In this document: piece by piece, positions 10,152 through 20,898 of the stretch
Layout of the letters: each line of letters starts with the position of its first letter
How positions within the stretch are numbered: position 1 is the first letter of the stretch
Translations under genes and position numbers: made by a program
Assembly (NCBI GenBank): GCA_016806645.1
Contig: JACSYO010002159.1
Location: forward strand, 11,860,827 to 11,924,826
Length of the DNA stretch: 64,000 nt
Direction of reading: 5' to 3'
From: Ophiodon elongatus
Lineage: Eukaryota > Chordata > Actinopteri > Perciformes > Hexagrammidae
The notes under the pieces: model-generated
Databases searched by the model: none
What the model saw: the letters and a program-made list of their open reading frames with translations, nothing else
Told to the model about the DNA's origin: nothing

Positions 10152-12017
10152 AGAAAAAAAAACCAGAGTGTAAATGTGTCATTCAGTTAGCTTGAGAAAG
10201 CCCTTCATCTGGCTGGGCATACGTGCTGCAGACTGCATCCAGGCAGGTGGAGATGCTATTGACTCTGATAGTGTGCCGTGGTGGTGTATTTGTATGCAGT
10301 TGTTGCTTTCTGCATGCGTCTCCCCTCTCCTCCTGTGTGGGAGGCTATGATTCACTGCACATGACTCATTCCTCTCTCCCGGCTTCAGCTCCCAGTAGTC
10401 ACCACGGACGCAAACTGTTAAACAGCACATCACACACATTAGCTTCTCCTGATCGCACACACGCGCACACACACACACGCACGCACACGCACACAGCACT
10501 CAAATGGGGATCAGGTCGTCGCTTTTCATGTTCTTAACGGCTACGTTGTATTTAGGTCGGTTTAGATAATACGTTCAAGAACTTCTCAGCTTTCAGTCAC
10601 AAAAGCAAATCATATTATGGAGCAACAGGTTGGGCTGGAAACATTGTTGCCGCTCTGGAGATTGTCACCATTTTTTGTGTGTAGCTAAATTAATGAATGA
10701 ATTTGTATCTGCTGGTACAAAGCATGGGCAGTGACGGAGACGGCATCAAGTCCTGCAACCTCGCCCTTAATGAAACAATCAGCATGTGGTGTGAACTTCC
10801 TACAACGTCCTAGACATTAGAAAAATGTATTTGACCCTACATGGAATATCTTTAGACATTTTACTTTTCAGCCGTCTTTTTGGACAAAACGTTGGTTAAA
10901 GCTAATGATATACAGGTTATCGGGTCAACCATGAGGCCAAGTTTGCAAGTGTTGAGCAAAGACAGCTCTGTTTTTTTTTACATTTTATTTATTCCACCGC
11001 AATGACAGAAATACTTGAATTAAAAAAAAAAAAAAAAAAAAAGCCTAAACTTTATTTTTATCGTTGCATACAATCGTACACAGCACGCCGTACTGAAACC
11101 TAAGCTCTGCCTTTAACCCAGCCGAAGCATGAGGAGAATTGGGCAGCTGTAAAGCACCCGGGGAGCAACTTGGGGTTCAGTGTCTCGCTCAAGGACACTT
11201 GGACACGCGAGCAGTAGGAGCCGGGGAACAAGCCACCAATCTTGGGATTAAAGGTCGATCCGCTCTAACCCCTGAGCCACAGCTGCCCCAAAATAACGAA
11301 GAGACTGTCTTAATGTCTCAATGAGAGCTTAAGGTGTCACAGGATGTCGTATCCTCACTCTTCAGAAAACATTGTTGATATTCTCAAGATTAATTAAGAG
11401 TCTGTTCTACCTATTTGAGATTATTCATTATTTATACGTACTTGATTATTTTATTTTTTTACTATTACTAGTTCTCGCATACAGTTTTATGGACAAACCA
11501 ATTAGAAAGTTACGTTTTTCTTAGCTGGTATTGCATGCTTGTAAACCAATTTCTATTGAAATGCAACTTGACGGAAATGTACGGCAGGGGCACGAACATG
11601 GAAGCTAAACTCTGTATCCGTGTTGCATGTGCATCATGCTGTGAATGAACATTGGGCCCCATTTTCAGTACTCAGACTTAAAACTGTAGAATGGTGCGTT
11701 AGTAGTGTTTCTCTCAGTTCAGTAGTTGGCACAACAAGTAGCAATAACTCAACGTAAAAGCATAATAAAGTGTCTCGCTCCTCGTCTATATCTTCCACAT
11801 CCATCCCTCTTCCTGCTGTGTGCGCAGATGGGTTTATTGTCGCTGTGATTCAGGCGTGTGATATCTACCTTCTCCCTTTTGACAGGCGTTCAACTCGGAG
11901 ACGGACAACTTCAAACTGCTGTACGGGGGCCACCAGTACCACGCCAGCTGTGCCAATTTCTGGATTAACTGTGTGGAGCCCAAACCCCCCGGCCTCATAC
12001 TGCCTGACCTGCTCTGA
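1462..12017 (+). CDS. synrg: gamma-synergin, C-terminal portion (5'-partial gene)
   Basis: Synrg (AP1GBP1) is a cytosolic accessory protein that binds the gamma-ear of the AP-1 clathrin adaptor at the trans-Golgi network and endosomes. Eight exons join in frame: 1462-2016, 3305-3468, 3617-3670, 4504-4600, 4957-5105, 5915-6025, 6152-6190, 11886-12017. They give about 432 residues and a TGA stop. The first visible exon carries acidic phenylalanine motifs (FEAFADF, DDFGDF, DEFGAF), the type that docks to the AP-1 ear. The rest encodes the conserved C-terminal domain (e.g. RYAYEWQRCL, GMEYLLGVVEVYRV, CGVCLLNVD, YHASCANFWINCVEPKPPG), which I recognise from vertebrate gamma-synergin. All exon junctions keep phase. 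It is convergent with dusp14, as in human. The EH-domain part is outside the window. Identity is very sure; the 39-nt seventh exon is less sure. Confidence 0.96.
2924..3009. repeat. (CA)n microsatellite, synrg intron
   Basis: About 86 bp of CA dinucleotides, interrupted by CCA steps in the left third and pure to the right. The open frames crossing it on both strands (Val-Cys and His-Thr repeats) are artefacts. Confidence 0.97.
3305..3468 (+). CDS. synrg: synrg exon b
   Basis: 164 nt, acceptor TTTGTCTCAG and donor GTGAGG. It completes the glycine codon left open by exon a and encodes GSHKRSHSLGDKE, then PEQPFRDRSNTLSEKPAL, then DKYKDLTGEVE. This is a near-identical match to mammalian gamma-synergin as I remember it. 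It ends on a codon boundary. Confidence 0.96.
3617..3670 (+). CDS. synrg: synrg exon c
   Basis: 54 nt (18 codons, both ends on codon boundaries), encoding ESERYAYEWQRCLESALE. Acceptor TTGCTGCAG; donor GTTTGT, a weaker but valid site. The intron before it is only 148 bp. Confidence 0.96.
3990..4140. repeat. teleost interspersed repeat fragment
   Basis: The text around TAGCCCAATATTACAAAT and CAGAGGGCTTTACAATCTGT resembles a dispersed fish repeat that I recall from many teleost genomes. It sits in the intron before exon d. The class was not determined. Confidence 0.5.
4504..4600 (+). CDS. synrg: synrg exon d
   Basis: 97 nt, acceptor CACATTAAG, donor GTGAGG. It encodes VITKANNILNSISSSSVCTE, then VIQAAQGMEYLLG with the last glycine split. 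A CA tract (about 4630-4652) follows 30 bp into the next intron. Confidence 0.96.
4630..4652. repeat. (CA)n microsatellite, synrg intron
   Basis: Short pure CA tract just downstream of exon d. Confidence 0.9.
4957..5105 (+). CDS. synrg: synrg exon e
   Basis: 149 nt, acceptor TTCTCTGACAG, donor GTAAGA. It encodes GVVEVYRVTRRVELGIKATA, then VCSEKLQQLLKDISRVWNNL, then MGFMSLAKLA. It ends on a codon boundary. This is the most GC-rich and most conserved part of the visible gene. Confidence 0.96.
5185..5354. repeat. 80-bp tandem duplication in synrg intron
   Basis: Two adjacent 80-bp units (5185-5264 and 5265-5344) differ at only two or so positions. They are followed by ten bases of a third unit. 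Confidence 0.9.
5887..5912 (+). repeat. (GT)13 tract forming the acceptor of synrg exon f
   Basis: Thirteen GT units preceded by an eleven-T run. They are followed at once by AG (5913-5914) and the exon, so the repeat occupies the place of the polypyrimidine tract. Confidence 0.95.
5915..6025 (+). CDS. synrg: synrg exon f
   Basis: 111 nt, 37 codons, both ends on codon boundaries. It encodes PDESSLDFSSCILRHGIKNA followed by KELACGVCLLNVDARSK. The acceptor lies directly against the GT tract; the donor is GTTTGT, followed six bases later by an (AC)15 tract. The match to the mammalian protein is clear. Because it is a 0-0 phase exon, skipping would keep the frame but would remove a conserved Cys-containing segment. 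Confidence 0.95.
6032..6062. repeat. (AC)15 tract after synrg exon f donor
   Basis: 31 bp of AC beginning seven bases after the exon. It is complementary in the transcript to the upstream GT tract. Confidence 0.95.
6152..6190 (+). CDS. synrg: synrg exon g, 39-nt small exon (probable)
   Basis: 39 nt between an acceptor (ACATTTTACAG) and a donor (GTATGAG). It encodes NKEESAIGRLFKR in phase 0-0 and inserts cleanly between the residues of exons f and h. The mammalian protein, as I recall, carries a 12-residue KEE-containing segment at the same point, which supports a homologous exon. It could be alternatively spliced, since the flanking exons also join in frame without it. Confidence 0.7.
7729..7789. 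repeat. (CA)n followed by (CT)n microsatellite
   Basis: A CA tract of about 45 bp runs directly into a CT tract of about 16 bp. Confidence 0.95.
10101..10147. repeat. (AG)n microsatellite
   Basis: Interrupted AG tract, all purine on the + strand. The Arg-Glu repeat frame across it is an artefact. Confidence 0.95.
10446..10496. repeat. (CA)n microsatellite with CG interruptions
   Basis: CA units with several ACG steps in the synrg last intron. Confidence 0.9.
11130..11292. repeat. teleost interspersed repeat fragment
   Basis: A stretch around GGTTCAGTGTCTCGCTCAAG and CTGAGCCACAGCTGCCCC matches a dispersed fish repeat I recall. The 61-codon frame here is repeat-derived. Class not determined. 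Confidence 0.5.
11886..12017 (+). CDS. synrg: synrg terminal coding exon h
   Basis: 132 nt, acceptor CCCTTTTGACAG. It encodes AFNSETDNFKLLYGGHQYHA, then SCANFWINCVEPKPPGLILP and DLL, then TGA at 12015-12017. The last residues are almost identical to mammalian gamma-synergin, so the stop is secure. Confidence 0.97.
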   Translation, partial: AFNSETDNFKLLYGGHQYHASCANFWINCVEPKPPGLILPDLL

Positions 12018-12960
12018 GCTCTGGGCTGCGGCTGCCATGGCAACAGGGCACGTGCTAATCAACATCAGATAGGTAGAGCAACGACGCGCCACGCAATGCA
12101 CAGCCCGCCACCTTGGACTGAGAGAAGGGCGCTTAAAGTCACTGGATTCCTCTGTATTTATGGATTTTATCTCTTTTGTCACAACTCGGCTATCAATCAG
12201 ATCTGGTGGTTTGCTAAAAGCTTTTGTATAAATATTTACCATCTACGTTGTTATTGTTACCCTTTCGTTCTTCCACATAAATGACGGAAACACAGGTCAG
12301 CTGTATAGGTCATATTTAAATCCATTTATTTGCAATGTGTTTAACATATGGTTTCCATACATTTTCACTGCAGAAAAAGTCAATTAATTCATAATCACTC
12401 TTCAATGACTCATGTTTAAATTATTAGTTGTGCAATTTAGAATCTGGAGTTTTTAATGTCACTTGTTGCTTCGGTTTGAGAGAGATTTTTATTCATGACT
12501 TCCTTTTCTTCCCACTGACCCAGAGCTGTTGAATCAGAAGCCGATTATCGTACTTGAATTACATTTGTGGGTCAGGTCTGTTTGATGCAACTCTGTGGCT
12601 GTTTTGGTTTTTAATAAGAAATCATTAACATTCAATCCGTGGCTGGTGTTTACGTTTTCCTGAATTGTGTTGAATTGACAGCTTTGAATGTTTTTTGCAC
12701 GGTTGAGGAGATTTCAGCACCTCCAGGAGTATTTAAAATCTACATTTTAAGGGGGAAAGAGTTGTGAAATCATGTTAACGGTATTGTTTTTGTGTCTTTT
12801 TGTTGCGCGCAACTAGAGCTGTGCGTCTGGAAAAAGTTGACGATTCTGAATTGAAATTGCCGGAGCACTTTTTGTATATTACAGTGTCATGCTGTAGCAT
12901 TGTAATTATAACTAACTGTAATGTGAATGTGATGTAAATAAATATGCAAACTGTTTATTT
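12018..12960 (+). other. synrg: synrg 3' UTR
   Basis: AT-rich non-coding DNA from the stop to the first good polyadenylation hexamer. The end is inferred from that hexamer only. Confidence 0.6.
12937..12942 (+). terminator. synrg: polyadenylation signal AATAAA for synrg
   Basis: Canonical AATAAA about 920 bp after the stop. T-rich and GT-containing sequence follows at about 12,950-13,010. No earlier AATAAA is seen in the UTR. Confidence 0.6.
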
Positions 12961-13439
12961 AAAGTGTCATAGATTATTATATTTTTCAGGTTTTAATGGT
13001 TGTCTTCAAGCAGTACGTACATTAAGTTTGTTTTTTTTTTATCACTAATTAACAGCGGTGATTCAATCAGCTCAGAAACCATTGAAACAGTGCATGAGGC
13101 TGTAATGAAAGTAAATCTCTGAATATTAAGAGGGTGATCGTGTTTTTCTTATGTGTATGATGATAATAATAATAATGTCTCTAAAATAATAGAGCAAAAG
13201 TTTGTCTGCCCTGACGTAAGCTACAAACGTTAGCATGCACGGCTAACTGAGTTACTGGTGTTCATTTGACCAAATTCATTGGTTATTTTGAATATAATAA
13301 TCAAATATATTAGTCTTGTCGGATGTCTGCGGGGTCTTAACAAAATAAAAGTTGAATATTTAATTTGGCAACAATTAAGTCCCTTTAAAAAAAAGTCTTG
13401 AATAACAATATTTCGAGGAATTGCACTTTGTGAAGTTGT

Positions 13440-14160
13440 ATAACTTTATGACTTAATACATATGACATGTTTAGTGACATACTATACTATGACTGAGTTT
13501 TTCATATGACATTTTTATTAAAAACAATACTATGGAATCTTTCTGGTATTTTTGTGACATACTATAATGTATATTTTATGACACGTACTCACGATGACTC
13601 AAACTTTTTTATAACATACAATACTATGACTTCTTCATGACGTTTCAGGGCACTTTTACTACTATACGAAGACTTTTTGTGACTTTTCTCTATAATATGA
13701 CATTTTGTGCTATACTATGACTGAAAAAGTATTATATTATATAAAAGTATTTTAACCCAGGTTGACAGTTTCCTTTACAGGCGATACAATATTTGTAAAT
13801 TCTATACTTCCAAACAATTCAACATGTATCTTCAAATTCATATCTATAAGAATAAATCACAACAAATCAAAATAATAACAGCCCTGAAAATAACCAACGG
13901 ATTTCTTCAAGGTCACCCAGATACACAAATTCAGTCCATCATACACATATACATTTGTGTTTTTTTTTCTCAGATATTATCTTAAGATAATTTTTTATGA
14001 GATACAATACTATGGCATTTTTATGAAATACTATACAATGATATTTTTCTTCCTTTTTATGACTTACTGTACTGTTTCTTTTCAACAACATACCATGCTA
14101 TAACATTTTTCATGACAGTTTTATGATATTGTATATTGGGATTTTTTTATGACATACGTC
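13440..14160. repeat. degenerate minisatellite, two blocks
   Basis: Repeated variants of GACATACTATACTATGAC with TTTTTATGA spacers in two blocks, split by about 240 bp of unrelated sequence (13,745-13,975). Confidence 0.7.
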
Positions 14161-14208
14161 GATAGATGCAGGCGATAGATGTTGCCAGAGGCATTATGTT
14201 GTCGGGTT

Positions 14209-14243
14209 GTCCGTCCGTCCGTCCATCCGTCCATCCATCCATC
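14209..14243. repeat. (CCGT/CCAT)n microsatellite
   Basis: About nine tetranucleotide units immediately left of the LINE remnant. Confidence 0.9.
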
Positions 14244-14269
14244 AGTCTGTACATTGACATTTTTAGTCA

Positions 14270-16255
14270 GCTGTAAATTGGAATGATTACTGCAATGCTG
14301 TACTTTCTATTCGACCTAAGAATGCTGTAAATAAGCAATAGATTTTACAGAATGCAGCAGCATGTGTACTAGCCAAGCCCAGAAGGACAGCACACATCTC
14401 ATCTGTCTTAAAGTCCCTTCATTGGTTGCCTGTCAGCTTTAGAATAGATTTTAAAATCATTTTATTGGCGTTAAAATCACTAAAGACTAGCAGTCTTTCA
14501 GTTGTTCCCTGGTTTAGGACAAAGACCTACAGGGTGTCTACAGTTCTTGCCTCTGGAATATTCTGCCAGAAGAGCTGAAGGCATCTCAATCTGTAAATAC
14601 CACCTGTCAAAGAAATATATATCTACCCTCGTCTTCTGTGTTATGTTCATTGTTTTGTTTTATTAGGGTCCGAGCACTGACGTAGTCAGTCCGGGAGGAC
14701 CCTAGGTAAATTCTAAGGACGCAATTGGCCGCATATTTGGGGTACTTGTGCTCGAAAACTCACCACATTTGACACACTTGTCAAGCTTGGTGAAAATAGA
14801 CATCTGATATAGGTGTCATATTTGTGAATAAAAAATGGCTCTCTAGCGCCCCCTAGAGGTTGGACAGGCGACGCCCCTCAGCCAGTTTGTCCGATTGACT
14901 TGAAATTTGACACACATGTCCATCTCCACCTGTTCTACAAAAAAGCCTCTCAGACCCCTAAGCTCCGCCTACTTAAATTTTCCACCATTTTGTGAAAAAC
15001 ACATTCTTGCAAACTCCTACAACCTGGATCCGATTCATACCAAATTTTCTGTGGGTCATTATTGGAGCTAAATCATCAAAAAGTATCAAAAGATTGTTGA
15101 TATCTTATTGCATTCATAAGATAAGGACCAATGAACTTTTTAGGGGCGTGGCTTGAACATCAATACTTATAACTTCAAAACCATTGGGCCTCGTGTCACA
15201 GGATTTGCAGCATATGTGCACATTGCATCTTGTAACATACCCCGACATTTTAATGTAATTTAGACACTAGGGGGCACTACAGTAATTCGGCCAAATTGGG
15301 CTTTTTTTGTCATTTTTTTGCCGTTTTCAGCCTTTGTACTCTTACGAACTCCTACAGAATTCATGCAATCGACTTCAAATTTGCAAAATCGTCAGTTTTT
15401 TCTCAACGGCCTTGACGTGGCGTGGCGCCCATTTCACTCCCATTTTGTGCCGTTCGCTATGTCAGAGAAAGTTGTTATAACTCCAAGGTACATCATCCAA
15501 TCCACCCAGAATGTCTCATGCATGATGCCGGTCCAGAACTGAGCACATTTCCATGAAGAAATGTTCACAATTTCATAGTGCCACCTATAATTTTTGTCTA
15601 TTTCTAGGTGCTTTTCTTTAAGGAATTCCTCCTAGGAAATTGATCAGATCCACTTCAATTTTGGTCAGTACAATCTAAAGACCTTAGTGATTAAAAGTTA
15701 TCAAAAGCTTTGCATTTGACGGAATAGCGTAGCCGTAGCCGGCGACGATTTTACTTGATTCGCCATTAAACAACAAGCTCATATAAATCCTCTGGAATTT
15801 CTCAAATCTGTCCCAAACTTGTCATGCTTGATAACAGTCACGGCCTGAGGATGTCGACAAGCCTATTTTCACTCAGAGTCATAGCGCCACCTACTGGCAA
15901 CAGGAAGTCAGTGTGATGTGACAAACAGCATCCGATTCACATGACATTAACTTGATGTTGATTGTTGTCCAGCGCCACACGGATGATACAGGAAGTAGTG
16001 TACTGTTTGCAAAGCATCATTTCCAGCGTCACTCCATGCAGGACAAAAAACAGCTAACTCGTTGTCGCGTTGGCCGATGGTCGGAGACATTCTCGGCCGC
16101 GTGAGCCGGCATCCCGCCAGCACCCCCGACGTGCGCAAGGGTGCGAGGACCCGTACATCGCTGCTTGCAGCTTTAATTTTCATTGTATTGTTAAGCACCT
16201 TGTAATCGATTTTGCACAAGGCGCTACATAAATAACAAACTAGAAAGGTGTTTCC
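14270..16255 (+). mobile_element. LINE 3'-end remnant, split by a later insertion
   Basis: Left part 14,270-14,660 translates, with stops, to the C-terminal reverse-transcriptase signature of L2/CR1/Rex-like LINEs (NDYCNAV, QNAAACVLAKP, LKSLHWLPVSFRIDFKI). Right part 16,177-16,255 looks like the matching LINE tail (AAGCACCTTGTAAT, then AAGGCGCTACATAAATAA). The 1.5 kb between belongs to a different element. No functional protein remains. The exact clade is not resolved. Confidence 0.75.
14666..16176. mobile_element. 1.5-kb non-autonomous element with short inverted ends
   Basis: Begins GGGTCCGAGCAC and ends near GTGCGAGGACCC. These inverted termini match at 10 of 12 positions. The inside is non-coding, with CGCCMCCTASWGG-type motifs repeated (TAGCGCCCCCTAGAGG, AGCGCCACCTACTGGC). 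The last portion is CpG-rich. It resembles an abundant fish repeat. The superfamily was not identified, and whether the final GCTGCTTGCAGCTTTAAT belongs to it is uncertain. Confidence 0.6.
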
Positions 16256-19200
16256 CCCTATTTCCAGTCTTTACGTTCAGCTAAGCTTCCCACAAACGTG
16301 ACAGTATCGATCACCTCATCTAACTCTAGTCAGAAAGAAAATAACCTTTTTTCCAAAAAAAAACTTTTCCTTTCACACACTTGAGAATCAGCATTGTTCT
16401 ACTTGTGTTATAAGACGTATTTGTCTTGGTTTTACAAATCATTTCTCCTTAATTTTTGTTTAAGTGTGAGCGTATTACAGCATTGAAATAAGTCTTTTAA
16501 TTCACACAGTTTTTCCTCTTATTTTGCCTGTTTTCCCGAGAAGCTTCCTCTGCCAAATGTTGCTTCACATTCTCCAACAACCCCCCCATCCCTCACATAA
16601 TTTTTAATTTACTGTCTCTCCGGCCAGAGAGGCCTCATTTCCATCAATTCATGACAAAATGGAATAAATTCTACTTCGACAAGCCTGCCGGGCCATTGCT
16701 GGCGGTTCAGCTCAACCAATCAACTGAGATGTCTTGGGGCTCTGTGAAACCAGTCTCATTATCGTTCTCACACTTGTGTTCAGGTGTGCTCTCCAACATC
16801 CATTTTTATCTCTCGCTGTTACCTAATTCATTTCCTGCAGAAAATTAATTCCTCTCCGTGAACACCGGGATTACAGAAAATTACAAATGCTGAAATCAAT
16901 TACTGAATAAAGCATGTAATTCGAAATGCAGACCACCTGTACCTGTCATCTTCACGCCTATTGTCTGCGAGGCTGAAACCGTCCCTGTGAGAGAGAAGCG
17001 AGATTGAAGTGGTACTGGGCTGTATTGACTGCTGCTCTTTGGTATTTCATGACCATGGTCAATCACATTATTGTTTAAAAACAGCTGCTTCTGCACATGA
17101 TTGCCTTAACTCTTGTTAATAGAGTTGCTTCCTGCTTCACTTTCTTCCGATAACATTTCCATTCATCTACAGATCATGATGAGTAACTAATTCTAGATTT
17201 TAGAGTAAACTAGTCAGTGCTCTCTAGTGGACAAACTATGTAATGTTGTTCATACTTTACACCGATACCAGGTGAGCACTCAATTGCTAAGGCCCACCTA
17301 GGCCCACCTAGCTAAAACAGCCCTACAATAAAGAGGACAGTGCCCATGTACTTCTTCACTCATTGATGTGTTTTAATAGTTTTGGACGACCACGAAGGTC
17401 AACAATCTACAGATGAATAAGATATATACTGTAGGATACACACCTGTGGGATCATCTTACTGTTGGTTTTTATCTTTTCATGGGATTTGCTGACTATAAG
17501 AAAATCACACTCTAATACTAGTTCTTTCTTTCATAGAAACCTGGTTCACCAGTAGTTAAAAGAAAGCACCGAAAGGCTAAATTTCACCATTAATGGACCT
17601 GAACAAAATTTGAGTCATTTTCACAATCCGTGGCTGACAGTCTTTTGCCTCAGTGCCCACTCTATCAATCATTTCATCCAATTGAGGCTTTAAAGGCGAT
17701 GGACGGATGAGTCATTGTTACACCACAGAGACGACACACTCATTCAGCTGCTCACTGAGGAAGAATGACTTGTTTCCCTACAGACAAAAATGTATCAGGC
17801 AACGTCTCCCACTACGTTTTAGATGTTCCTCATTCCGACTGTGAGACTTTTCTACTCTCTCTATGCTCATTTCAGTTATAGATTCTTTATATCACTGCTT
17901 CAATTTGATATTTTTATGATCTAGACATGAAGAACTAACATAATTTAAAAACTGTGCTCTGCGACATTTATTGAGGTTTACAAGAACTGTTGGCAGCCAA
18001 ATAATCAACAATCTTTATGTGGCTATTTTTTGCAACTAAGAAATATGTACTTTGAATTACATCCAACAGCATATGCTGCTGTGTGGCTAAATCAGGTTGT
18101 CAAATTATAACTGAAATGAGGGCAGCAAGCCTGAAATTGAAGCAGCAGTGAAAGCAGCATGGTTAATAACTGGCCTTGTGCGTATGGTCTTGTTAAAATG
18201 GAAATGCAGGTTTTTTACCTATTGATATGGGAGTAGTGTTGTAGCTCATAGTGATTATAGTGAATTATTAAAGGTTGTATAATTTGAAGCCCTGATTTTG
18301 TAATTCATTGCAGTTACAGCAGATGTTCATATTTGCTTTGAGTGGTTGAAATAAAACCTGCACAGTCAGATATGAAAATTTGGAGTAGTGCTGAAATAAT
18401 TACTGAAATGTTCCTTTTTTCCACATTTAATTTATTAATCTAATTGTTGAGCTGTATTTCTTGTACATTTCTTCTTTCTTAATGCCATTTCAAAGTCCTC
18501 TCCCAACTTCATAATACTATCACAGGAGGGAGAAATACTACATCCCTTCATTATATTTTAGATCATTTACACAATATTTGGCGACATGTGACAAATATTG
18601 GGTGGTTCCAGTCTCTCAAATGTGAGGATTAAAATATATAAATGTTTTGCTTTATTTCATTATGTTCATGTTGGTTAGACAAAACAAGTGATCTGAACAT
18701 TGGCCCTTCCACTTATTTCTGAAATTGTATAAACTAAACAATAATTGACAACACATTATTACATGTTGTAGATAATAGTAACACACAGCAGGTTGCTGCA
18801 GCTTACCTGTGTCTGATGCATCTTGTTGAGTTGTCTTAAATGTCATCTCCAAAAACGTTATCGTCGTTGTTTGTTCTGCATGGCCTGCGCCGCTGGAGGC
18901 TCAGGGTGATGCCAATGGCTCAGCTGGTGAAGGATTTTTACTATTGTTGCTCGACTATACCCTGGAAACGTCACGCGTGTACTCATGCCCCCTCAGGGGA
19001 GAAGATCATTTATTTTTGCCGTGAGAAAAAAAAGTGTGCAGTGTAATTTGGGCTCATCACTTGTGCATCTCCATTGTGGTTGGCCCGTCATCAGATGTCT
19101 CTCTTGGTAATGGCATTTATTGTGGGGACCACTCCGGAGGTCCCTCAGAAAGTGTGGGCACATCAATAATCTGCCTGCTGCTCTGCAGCCACAGAAAAAA

Positions 19201-20460
19201 ATGAAATAAATGATAGAAGGTTTCTTTGACGTCTGAAGATGTCTCTTGGGGGGGAAACAGCCACGCATAACTAAGATCAAGAGGCGTTTGGAGAGGAAAC
19301 GCTGCAATCTGTTCATGCCAAAACGTCTCAGAAATGTTGTAATTAGAAAAGAATATGTTGGTTGTTATTCCAGGAAATGCTCAAAATATTGTGTGTTAGA
19401 GGCGTGTTTCTTCTGTTAAATTTAATCACATTTGAACAAAAGCAGTGACATGAGATCTTTTTTCTTATTATTATTTTAATATGACAGACTTGGGGCATGA
19501 AACGATTAGAAGTCATATTACAGAACATCTTCTTCCTACAAACAATTATTGACCCCTAACCTTTCATTATTTTCTTTTTTTTTTTATATTATTGTAATAT
19601 CACATTTAATCTATTATGGCATTGTTAAAAAAACATTGTTGCACTGATCCCTGTGGGTTGAAAATGTCAACTGTCACATCCAACATCAGCGAGTGTGTGG
19701 TCTGTTATAGATGACCACAGAGAACAGTGATGGTATACTGCAGTAGTGGAGGGGGAGAGTCAAGAAGGTAAATCACAACACAGAGCTAACGCAATACATT
19801 CACTGCCCACAATAACGATGGCATCACAGTTTGTGTGATTCTGCGACACATGACAGGACAGAGTCTTCTGATACATCTAGTGCTGAAACAGTGAGTTGAT
19901 TATTGTGAACAATTTTGAAAAAAAAAAATGTATCTCTGGTTTCAGCTTTTAAAAATGTGAGAATATGCTGCTTTTTGAGCCTTGAAAGTGTCAAATTGGG
20001 GAAGCAGATGAGATAAAATTGAAGCTTCTCTGATAGGTTCACGTGAGTCGGTGCTGGGGAATAAGACAGTGGTGGCTCTCTACGCATTGAAATGCGTTAA
20101 CGCGTATGGACGTGAATTAATGTGCTACAGGTGTGCAGGTTTACATCAAAAACAATGGGTGCAGGTGTTTTGACGCACGTCATATGCTGCTGGTCTGTGT
20201 TTGATTGGCATTTTTACCATTTCCTAAAGTCTTAATGAATCAACTAAACGTAACCTGTGACGTTTTTGATCAGAAGCCTTGAGTCGGAGAGCACCTGAGC
20301 CGACAACACCATCTCTTTATTTCTTGTGCCTTCTGCTGGTTCCCTCTAACGTTACAGCTCCGCTTACATTGCTTACAAAGATTTTAATTAAGTAAAAATA
20401 CGTAAAAAACACAGTTTTGTCAATGTGAAAGAGAGGGACGAAATGCATTCAGAATTTTCA
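16256..20460. other. intergenic, no gene seen
   Basis: AT-rich single-copy-like DNA with fragments of an AT-rich repeat family (18,598-18,690; 19,872-20,005). Open frames here (e.g. 18,993-19,316 minus) have no recognisable product. Confidence 0.6.
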
Positions 20461-20461
20461 T

Positions 20462-20898
20462 TTGTTAGATGCACACGATGTGTTTTGGTGCGTAAACAAA
20501 CGTAACTTTTGTTTGTTTACAAGAAAACTCAACGGAGTACCTTTAGGAGGGAAATATTCCACTAAAATAGCTCCGTCACTGCGAGCTAACCGCTCAACAA
20601 CGCGATTGTTCGCTGTCCTGGCTCCCAATTGGTGGAATGAGCTCCCCAATCACATCAGGACAGCAGAAAGTCTCTACGTCTTCCGACTATACCGGGAATA
20701 AAAAAAAAAAAAAAGTACCTCTCTTAGTACTCTAGTAGCACTTAAATGGTACGTATTCATAGCACTTGGTAGTTTGGCTTTCTTGAGGAATTGTACTTTC
20801 TTGATTTTTGTTGTTCTGGGTTTGAACTCCCTTGATTGAATGCACTTATTGTAAGTCACTTTGGATAAAAGCATCTGCTAAATGTAATGTAATGTAAA
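20462..20898 (+). mobile_element. LINE 3' remnant (second)
   Basis: The frame 20,462-20,701 ends in LAPNWWNELPNHIRTAESLY, the typical last segment of L2/CR1-like reverse transcriptases. An A-run follows. The tail TTGTAAGTCACTTTGGATAA with AATGTAATGTAATGTA at 20,850-20,898 is a 3' end shared by many fish LINEs. It is 5'-truncated and dead. Confidence 0.75.

Larger units (their letters stand above)
6191..11885 (+). other. synrg: 5.7-kb last intron of synrg
   Basis: No coding exon is recognised. It holds a CA tract followed by a CT tract (7729-7789), an AG tract (10101-10147), a CA/CG tract (10446-10496) and a repeat fragment near 11,130-11,290. The open frame at 7229-7663 has no recognisable product. 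Confidence 0.7.
12961..14260. other. intergenic, AT-rich, no gene seen
   Basis: Contains degenerate copies of a roughly 25-bp motif built on ATACTATACTATGAC (about 13,440-13,740 and 13,980-14,160). It ends in a CCGT/CCAT tetranucleotide tract at 14,209-14,243. Confidence 0.6.

Noticed and set aside
14666..16176. The 74-codon frame at 15,318-15,542 and the 90-codon frame at 15,947-16,219 as genes
   Set aside because: Both lie inside a repeated non-coding element.
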